From Actinomycetota bacterium (GTDB lineage Bacteria; Actinomycetota; Acidimicrobiia; Acidimicrobiales; Ilumatobacteraceae), in assembly GCA_005778215.1 (NCBI GenBank), contig SXKB01000150.1:1-36841 (forward strand): 36,841 bases of DNA. Reading direction: 5' to 3'. The notes under the pieces were generated by a model. It had not been told where the DNA came from. It was given only the letters and a program-made list of their open reading frames with translations, and ran no database searches. Below, in pieces: positions 32,091 to 36,841 of this stretch (positions are counted from its first letter, which is position 1; each line of letters opens with the position of its first letter). A program made the position numbers and the translations under genes.

Positions 32091-32190
32091 GGACCCACGG
32101 GTGTGAAACCCGTCAGCGATGACGGGAAACGGACCCGTGGGTGGGGAACCCGTCAGGGATGTCGGGAAACGGACCCGACGTGTGGGCGGG
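32091..32190. repeat. Tandem 40-bp repeat, 2.5 copies
   Basis: Units begin with GGACCC at 32091, 32131 and 32171, exactly 40 bp apart. Copies 1 and 2 are identical at 34 of 40 positions and share AACCCGTCAG and CGGGAAAC; copy 3 is cut after about 20 bp. Each unit contains complementary arms (ACGGGT and ACCCGT, or GACGGG and CCCGTC) that can form hairpins. It occupies most of the 143-bp gap between the convergent response regulator and imuB genes and may act as a two-way terminator or be a dispersed repeat. There is no T-tract. Confidence 0.85.
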
Positions 32191-32196
32191 TGCGGG

Positions 32197-33801
32197 TCAG
32201 CGGTACTCGGCGGTGAGCCACCAGCGGCCGCGCTCGACGCCCACCAGCAGCAGTCGCCCCGATCGGGTGAGCAGTTGGAAACGGGCGGTGCGCCGCGCTC
32301 GGGCAGGGTCCCACCAGCGTTCGTCGACGGGCCACGGCCCGGCCCACGACTGCACCGCCTCCGCCGAGCCGCCCATCTGCACGGTGACGGGTGCGGCCGA
32401 CACCGTGCCGCGACCGCTGACCGCGACCGCGGCGCCCGCGGCGTCGAGCACCTCGATGGCCCGCGCCGGCGCGTGCACCACCGCGGGCGACGGTGCCGGC
32501 AGGCTGCCGGGCCACGGCGTGCCACGGTCGGCGAGCCGCTCGGCCGGATCGACAAGGTCGGCCGTGGCCGCCGCCACCCAACGATGCGAGTCGTGCGGCT
32601 GGCGACCGCCGTGCACCGCCGGCACCAGCACCTGCTGCTCCCCCGCCAGCGCCACCAACCGGGCCACGGCGCGCACCGCCCAGTCGTCGGCCTGTGTGCG
32701 GCCGCCCCACAGGCCGAGTTGCACCCCGTCGTCGCCGCGCACCTCCACCGGGTCGAGGCGCAGCAACGCCACCCCGGCGGTGAGATCGTCGAGTTGCACC
32801 CACGCGTCGAGTTGCCACCGCACCCGTTCGACCATCGCCGCCACGCTGAGCCCGCTGCTGCGATGCCAGTGCCGTTCGGTGCGTTCGCCGTGCTCGGTCT
32901 CGGCCACCACCTGCAATCGGGTGCACACCCGGCCGTCGGCGGCCAGTGCGCCCACCAGTTCCTCGGCCAGTTGCCGGGCGACGAACACGAGCGCATCGGT
33001 GTGCTGCACCGGCGGTTCGAACACCCGCTGCGCGTGCAGGCCGCTGGGCGGGTCGTGCGTGCCGGGCAGGCGATCGTCGCCGCCGGCGGCGATGCGGTGG
33101 GCGAACGCACCGAGTGGGCCGAAACGGGCCGTCACATCGGCGGCCGGGAGCGCCGCAAGGGCGCCGAGCTGGTGCAGCCCGAGGCGGTGCAGCAGATGGA
33201 CGAAGTCGGCCGGCACGCCGGCCACCTCGGTGAGCAACGACACGGGCAGCCCGCGGAGGAACTCGGCCGTCGCAGCGCCCCCGGCCGACACCACGGCGGG
33301 CGCGCCGGCCGCAGCGGCGCGGCGGGCGGCGATACCGGCAGCGAACCGACCGTCGGCCACGCCCATGCCGAGCGAGCCGACGGCCGCCAGTGACCGGCCC
33401 ATGGCCTCGGCGGCCGTGGCCGTCACCTTCGCCGCCATCGACGCCTCGCCACCGAAGTAGCGGGCCGGACCGCGAGCCACGAACGTGAGCGTGCCGGGCT
33501 CGGTGACCTCCACCCGCGGCACTATCGCCCCCACGGCCCGCACCACCTGTTCGAAGGCCCGAGCGTCGCGAGCCGGGTCGTGTGGCTCGATGCGCACGTG
33601 CGGGCACCGCGACTGGGCGTCACGCCGGCGCTGACCGAGCGCCACCCCGTCGGCGACCGCCGCCAACGAATGCGCGACCACGCGGTTGGCGTGCACCACG
33701 GCGACCGGCTCGTCGGCGGCGGCATCGGCCACCACCACCGGCCAGTGCGGACACCACAGCACCCCCAGCCGCGGCACGTCGGGACGAGCGACGCGAGCCA
33801 C
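32197..33801 (-). CDS. imuB: ImuB, Y-family polymerase-like mutasome scaffold
   Basis: A 534-residue Y-family polymerase relative without polymerase activity. The segment where DinB has its first catalytic Asp (DMDAFF) reads LGVLWCPHWPVVV here, and the later acidic pair is absent, as in ImuB. The fold elements GSLGMGVADGRFAAGIAA and a helix-hairpin-helix region (LLHRLGLHQLGALAALP) are present. The beta-clamp binding motif is QLGLWG (residues 361-366). The protein recruits DnaE2 to the sliding clamp. The start is GTG at 33801, 3 nt after the imuA' stop, and expression depends on the imuA' promoter. Confidence 0.92.
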   Translation of the reverse strand: MARVARPDVPRLGVLWCPHWPVVVADAAADEPVAVVHANRVVAHSLAAVADGVALGQRRRDAQSRCPHVRIEPHDPARDARAFEQVVRAVGAIVPRVEVTEPGTLTFVARGPARYFGGEASMAAKVTATAAEAMGRSLAAVGSLGMGVADGRFAAGIAARRAAAAGAPAVVSAGGAATAEFLRGLPVSLLTEVAGVPADFVHLLHRLGLHQLGALAALPAADVTARFGPLGAFAHRIAAGGDDRLPGTHDPPSGLHAQRVFEPPVQHTDALVFVARQLAEELVGALAADGRVCTRLQVVAETEHGERTERHWHRSSGLSVAAMVERVRWQLDAWVQLDDLTAGVALLRLDPVEVRGDDGVQLGLWGGRTQADDWAVRAVARLVALAGEQQVLVPAVHGGRQPHDSHRWVAAATADLVDPAERLADRGTPWPGSLPAPSPAVVHAPARAIEVLDAAGAAVAVSGRGTVSAAPVTVQMGGSAEAVQSWAGPWPVDERWWDPARARRTARFQLLTRSGRLLLVGVERGRWWLTAEYR

Positions 33802-33804
33802 GGC

Positions 33805-34545
33805 TCACCCGGTGCGCCGCAACGGCGTCACCATGCCGTCGACGGTGGGTTCACATGCACGCAGTTGGCCATCGACGGCCGGGAGCCAGCAGTCGAGCCG
33901 CCGTTCCTGCGGCACCCGCCGACCCGTCAGAGCGAGCTGCGCACGGCGAGCCTGCGCCACCCCGTGCCCGTCGCCCAGGCCCACCCAGGTGGCTGCCGCG
34001 CATTCGAACCGCAGGTCGGCACCGAACACCGGGGCCCCCACCGTGACGGCCATGGCGCCACGCGCCTGCAGGCGCGCCACCAGACGGCGGGCGGTGGCCG
34101 GGCGCACCTGTTGAGTGCCGGGGCCGAGCAGCACCACGTCGAACCCATCGATGCATGCGGCGAGCAGGTCGCCCCACACCTCGTCGTCGAACGGCTGCAC
34201 AGCGCCGTCGGCGTCGACCGGTTCGGTGACGGCCACCAGCCGTTCGAGCACCACGCCGGCCTCGGCCGCGGCGGCGAGCCCCAGCGACGGCATGCCGGCC
34301 ACGGCCACCCATGCCCCCTGTTGCGACGGGCCGGCGGCCACGGCCAGTGCGAGGGTGACGGCGGCGGCGCCGACGCATCCCACGACGCTGCCGCGCTGCA
34401 CCGCGCACTGGGGCACCAGCGGGGCGAAGACCGGCAGCAACGGCAGCGTGCGTGCCTGCGCCGCCGTGGCCGACCCTGCCCGGGTGACGAGCCCACGGCC
34501 GGCGAGGTCGGCGAGTTGCGTGGGGTTCGTCACTCGTGCCGCCAT
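33805..34545 (-). CDS. imuA: ImuA' mutasome accessory protein (RecA-like)
   Basis: A 246-residue degenerate RecA-fold protein. Recognisable parts are VQRGSVVGCVGAAAVTLALA (the Walker A position, without GKT/S), GAWVAVAGMPSLGLAAAAEA, and ERLVAVTEP. In mycobacteria ImuA' and ImuB are essential for DnaE2-dependent mutagenesis. The ATG at 34545 has TACAGT 6 nt upstream and a LexA box directly behind it. The next gene, imuB, starts 3 nt after the stop. Confidence 0.9.
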   Translation of the reverse strand: MAARVTNPTQLADLAGRGLVTRAGSATAAQARTLPLLPVFAPLVPQCAVQRGSVVGCVGAAAVTLALAVAAGPSQQGAWVAVAGMPSLGLAAAAEAGVVLERLVAVTEPVDADGAVQPFDDEVWGDLLAACIDGFDVVLLGPGTQQVRPATARRLVARLQARGAMAVTVGAPVFGADLRFECAAATWVGLGDGHGVAQARRAQLALTGRRVPQERRLDCWLPAVDGQLRACEPTVDGMVTPLRRTG

Positions 34546-34551
34546 GTCGCC

Positions 34552-34557
34552 ACTGTA
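34552..34557 (-). promoter_or_regulatory. -10 element TACAGT of imuA'-imuB
   Basis: TACAGT on the minus strand ends 6 nt before the imuA' ATG and is contiguous with the LexA box upstream. Confidence 0.6.
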
Positions 34558-34573
34558 TCGAACAGGTGTTCGC
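34558..34573. promoter_or_regulatory. LexA (SOS) box of imuA'-imuB
   Basis: TCGAACAGGTGTTCGC differs from the perfect palindrome only at the last base. It sits in the same place relative to the -10 as the dnaE2 box, so both halves of the mutasome should be induced together. Confidence 0.88.
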
Positions 34574-34619
34574 TTCGTCCAGAGCCCGTCCGCACCTCGG
34601 CGACGGCCGCGGGGAGCCG

Positions 34620-35468
34620 TCAGGCGCCGGCGCGAGGAGTGAGCGAGTCGCCCGAGGCCAACTGCTCGGCGAACTCCCGAGCCGAGCCGGCGAAGTGCGT
34701 GGCACCCAGCGCCAAGGCGTGCTCGCGCCCTTCGACCGCGTTGCCGCCCACCACGATGGACACCCCCGGCACGGCCTCACGCAGCGCAGCACACAGGGCA
34801 GGGGCCGCTTCGGCGCCTTCCGGCGAACTGATCGACACGCCGATCGCTGCCAGGCCCGGCGACAGCAGTGCGGCGGACACGAACGATTCGGTGGGCATGT
34901 CGGCCCCGAGGTCGGAGACCTCCCAGCCCTCGCCGCGCAGCAGATCGGCCAGCATCGACGTCGGCAGCGAATGCCGCTCGCCGGACGGTGAACCGATGAG
35001 CACGTGACCTCGCGTGCGACCACGACGGGCGAAGCGTGGCCCGAGTCGACCGATGAGTCGCTGGGCGATGCCCGTGGCGCGGTGCTCCACGGCGATGTCG
35101 AGTTCGCCCGCGGCCCACCGCTCACCGATGCGGCGCATCGCCGGAGTGATGACGTCGAGGTAGATCTCGTCGAGGTCGGCACCCGCAGCCAGGGCCGCTT
35201 CCACCACGCCCCACGCGCCGGCACTGTCACCGGCGACGAGGCGCGACTCCAGCCGCGACGCCCACGGAGCACGTCGCTTCGGCTGCTCGGTGGAGGCTGC
35301 CGCTGACGCACCGTCGCGGAACGCCTGCAGGTCGGCCTGGGTGACGTGCCACGAACCGCCCACCTTCACTGCGGGCAGCACACCGAGCCGCACGTAGCGG
35401 TACGCCGTCATGTAGTGCACGCCGAGCAGCTCGGCGGCCTCGTGCAAGGTGAGATCGGTGTCGCTCAC
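34620..35468 (-). CDS. CarH-like B12-binding transcriptional regulator
   Basis: A 282-residue protein: an excisionase/MerR-type helix-turn-helix (residues about 6-53, LTLHEAAELLGVHYMTAYRY, PAVKVGGSWHV), a helical cap domain (about 70-145) and a B12-binding Rossmann domain (about 152-270). The cap carries Trp118-x9-Glu128-His129, the Wx9EH motif of CarH that shields the adenosyl group of adenosylcobalamin. His166 (SGERHSL) is positioned as the lower cobalt ligand (CarH His177). The residue after Trp118 is Ala, whereas I recall His132 there in Thermus CarH, so the light-adduct chemistry may differ. A B12- or light-dependent repressor is inferred. The start is GTG 35468, with TACGTT 7 nt upstream; a 17-nt palindrome covers its -35. 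Confidence 0.85.
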   Translation of the reverse strand: MSDTDLTLHEAAELLGVHYMTAYRYVRLGVLPAVKVGGSWHVTQADLQAFRDGASAAASTEQPKRRAPWASRLESRLVAGDSAGAWGVVEAALAAGADLDEIYLDVITPAMRRIGERWAAGELDIAVEHRATGIAQRLIGRLGPRFARRGRTRGHVLIGSPSGERHSLPTSMLADLLRGEGWEVSDLGADMPTESFVSAALLSPGLAAIGVSISSPEGAEAAPALCAALREAVPGVSIVVGGNAVEGREHALALGATHFAGSAREFAEQLASGDSLTPRAGA

Positions 35469-35475
35469 TGAGACC

Positions 35476-35481
35476 AACGTA
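35476..35481 (-). promoter_or_regulatory. -10 element TACGTT of the B12-binding regulator gene
   Basis: TACGTT on the minus strand ends 7 nt before the GTG at 35468, which is preferred over a TTG three codons upstream. Confidence 0.55.
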
Positions 35482-35496
35482 GGTTCGCCGGGTCAC

Positions 35497-35513
35497 CGCT
35501 GCGTAACGCAGCG
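35497..35513. promoter_or_regulatory. 17-nt palindrome at the -35 of the B12-regulator gene
   Basis: CGCTGCGTAACGCAGCG is a perfect palindrome (8-bp arms around one base) starting 15 bp upstream of the -10, so it covers the -35 position. This is where an autoregulatory operator would sit. A terminator for the gene ending at 35533 is the alternative, but there is no T-tract. Confidence 0.6.
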
Positions 35514-35532
35514 AGGCAATTCCTCACGGTGG

Positions 35533-35991
35533 TCAGTGGCTGGCCTTCCACTTCGCGAGGGCCGCACGGCTGCGCTCGACCAGCACGGCGGGCACGCGAC
35601 GCAGGTACTCGGCCTCGGCCGGGCTGGCGCCGTCGGCCACCGCAGCAGCGCCCGAGTCGGCGGCCGCTTCGGGCACCAGGTCCTCGAACGTCGGCAGCTC
35701 CATGCCCGGCTTCCAGTACTGGTACAGGTCGCGCACCACGTCGTCGAGGCCCTCGGCCGTGTAGCCCTTCGCCACGTCGACCGTGATGATGTTGCCGAAC
35801 ACGTGCACGTTGGCCACCTGGCCGGTCTCGAGCAGACGGCGGGCCAGCGTGGCCGCCGGGCGGTTGCCCGTGGCCTGCGCCACCGACGAGAACTCCTCGT
35901 GGCCCATGCCCGTGAGGTTGCGGTTGGCTTCGTAGCGCACCACACCCTTGGTACGACTCGGCTTGGCGACGACGGCGATCTGCTGACCCAT
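35533..35991 (-). CDS. NifU N-terminal (Nfu)-like protein
   Basis: A 152-residue protein. Residues about 10-95 (VVRYEANRNLTGMGHEEFSS, then GNRPAATLARRLLETGQVAN, VHVFGNIITVDVAKGY) resemble the Nfu/NifU N-terminal scaffold fold, which occurs in iron-sulfur cluster delivery proteins. No CxxC cluster-binding pair is present, so this is the N-domain only and its role is uncertain. The C-terminal half is Ala-rich and ends in a basic helix. The ATG is supported by TACGCT 7 nt upstream. It is divergent from the CorA-like gene. Confidence 0.72.
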   Translation of the reverse strand: MGQQIAVVAKPSRTKGVVRYEANRNLTGMGHEEFSSVAQATGNRPAATLARRLLETGQVANVHVFGNIITVDVAKGYTAEGLDDVVRDLYQYWKPGMELPTFEDLVPEAAADSGAAAVADGASPAEAEYLRRVPAVLVERSRAALAKWKASH

Positions 35992-35998
35992 GCGCGTC

Positions 35999-36004
35999 AG
36001 CGTA
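35999..36004 (-). promoter_or_regulatory. -10 element TACGCT of the Nfu-like gene
   Basis: TACGCT on the minus strand ends 7 nt before the ATG at 35991. Confidence 0.55.
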
Positions 36005-36038
36005 GTAGGGGCATCCGCTCCGACGAAGCCCAGACGCG

Positions 36039-36044
36039 TACGAT
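36039..36044 (+). promoter_or_regulatory. -10 element TACGAT of the CorA-like gene
   Basis: TACGAT ends 6 nt before the GTG at 36051. It is 34 bp from the -10 of the divergent gene, so the two promoters are back to back. Confidence 0.55.
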
Positions 36045-36050
36045 CGTCGT

Positions 36051-36841
36051 GTGATCGAGCATCACCAGATCGGCGACACGATGTGGATCGACGTCGTCGA
36101 CCCCACCGACGAGGAACTCGCGGGCCTCGCCACGGAGCGCCACCTCGCTCGTCGCACGTTCGACGAGGCACACCGTCGTGCAGCTCGGCCGACGATGCAT
36201 CGCTACGACGACCACACCTACGTGGTGGCGTTCAGCGGGTCGCTGGCCGAGATCGACATGTACCTGGGCGACCACTGGTTCATCACCATCCGTCGCCACG
36301 ATGCCGAGGGTCGCGAGTGGGCACCGACCGGCGCCATCGAACGCGGGCGCCGAGCCGTCAAACCCGACCGGATGACGCCCGGCATGATGCTCGCGCTGGT
36401 GCTCGACGATCTGGTCGACGGCTACTTCGACACGGCCGATGTGCTGGAGGACCGCCTGGAGGAGATCGAGGACCGCATCTTCGAGGAGGACGGCGACGGC
36501 CAGGTGCAGTTGCGCACCGAGCGAGGCGTGCAGCAGGAACTGTTCGAGGTGCGCCGCGAGTTGCTGCTGTTGCGTCGCGCCGTGTCACCGCTGCGCGAGG
36601 TGCTGTCGCAGATCCTGCGCAACGAGGTGCGCCAGATCGAGGGCGAGGCGCTCGTCGTGTGCCGCGACACGTTCGACAAGCTGCTGCGTGCGATCGACAT
36701 CGTCGACGAACTCCGCGAACTCGTGGGCAACGCCGTGGAGGCACATCTCGCCGTGACGAGCAACCAGATGAACATGGTGATGAAGCAACTCACCGCATGG
36801 GGCTCCATCGTGTTCGGCGCCACGCTCATCGCCGGCATCTA
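36051..36841 (+). CDS. corA: CorA-family divalent-metal transporter (3' end outside window)
   Basis: The first 263 codons of a CorA-type Mg2+/Co2+ channel. The N-terminal soluble domain (about residues 1-90, MWIDVVDPTDEEL at its start) precedes the long coiled-coil arm (about 110-240, LEDRLEEIEDRIFEED). The first transmembrane helix begins at NQMNMVMKQLTAWGSIVFGA, then TLIAGI at the window edge. The GMN selectivity motif should follow just outside. The start is GTG (VIEHHQIGDTMWIDV), fixed by the leaderless -10. Confidence 0.92.
   Translation, partial: MIEHHQIGDTMWIDVVDPTDEELAGLATERHLARRTFDEAHRRAARPTMHRYDDHTYVVAFSGSLAEIDMYLGDHWFITIRRHDAEGREWAPTGAIERGRRAVKPDRMTPGMMLALVLDDLVDGYFDTADVLEDRLEEIEDRIFEEDGDGQVQLRTERGVQQELFEVRRELLLLRRAVSPLREVLSQILRNEVRQIEGEALVVCRDTFDKLLRAIDIVDELRELVGNAVEAHLAVTSNQMNMVMKQLTAWGSIVFGATLIAGI

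Noticed and set aside
32054-32196. CRISPR array in the 40-bp repeat region
   Set aside because: The period is the whole unit with no unique spacers between constant repeats, only about 2.5 copies, and no cas genes nearby.

Overview
The window is very GC-rich, densely coding and gene-tight, with strong G/C bias at codon third positions, so long antisense open frames are common. The gene content points to an actinomycete: a split LexA-boxed ImuA'/ImuB/DnaE2 mutasome, an F420-type LLM oxidoreductase, DUF3039, DUF4031 and MoeZ-like proteins, and many lipoproteins. My best guess is the class Acidimicrobiia (Ilumatobacter-like); this is inference from gene content, not from a marker gene. I see no rRNA, tRNA, CRISPR, phage or IS element. 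I support 41 protein genes, two of them cut by the window edges.

Layout. 1-2447: the end of an OleC-like ligase and an OleD-like reductase (long-chain olefin/beta-lactone pathway). 2453-7339: two lipoproteins, a methylmalonyl-CoA mutase large subunit without its B12 domain, a RidA-like protein, a class II aldolase and an RhtA-like exporter. 7345-13445: a MoeZ-type adenylyltransferase with its rhodanese domain at the N-terminus, a sirtuin, two tandem paralogous secreted proteins, an unknown protein, leucyl aminopeptidase and a membrane-anchored YceI protein. 13450-17030: a two-gene heterodimeric ABC exporter. 17094-24944: mostly small genes, including an ArsC-family gene whose catalytic Cys12 codon is TGA, a DUF4031 protein, an HD hydrolase, an FmdB zinc ribbon, DUF3039 plus Nudix, LysE plus winged helix, a PfkB kinase, an F420/LLM oxidoreductase and a second EamA exporter. 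24987-26642: a PAS-PAS-PAS-GGDEF cyclase. 26645-34573: the SOS mutasome (dnaE2, imuA'-imuB) with a Nudix-GNAT fusion and an atypical response regulator between its parts. 34620-36841: a CarH-like B12-binding regulator, a NifU-N-like protein and the start of a CorA-type transporter.

Main discovery. The ArsC-family gene (18019-18375, minus strand) reads through an in-frame TGA exactly at the catalytic cysteine. A perfect 7-bp hairpin begins 10 nt after the TGA and fits bacterial SECIS rules. An exact -10 element sits 6 nt before the upstream ATG. I read it as a selenocysteine-containing ArsC-like protein. The Sec machinery itself is not in this window.

Regulation. Eighteen of the 41 genes have a TANNNT hexamer ending 6-8 nt before the start codon, which implies leaderless transcription as the default. 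I used it to choose several starts. Two perfect or near-perfect LexA boxes abut the -10 elements of dnaE2 and imuA'. A 17-nt palindrome covers the -35 region of the B12-regulator gene. Two intergenic regions carry short repeat clusters (17094-17165 and 32091-32190).
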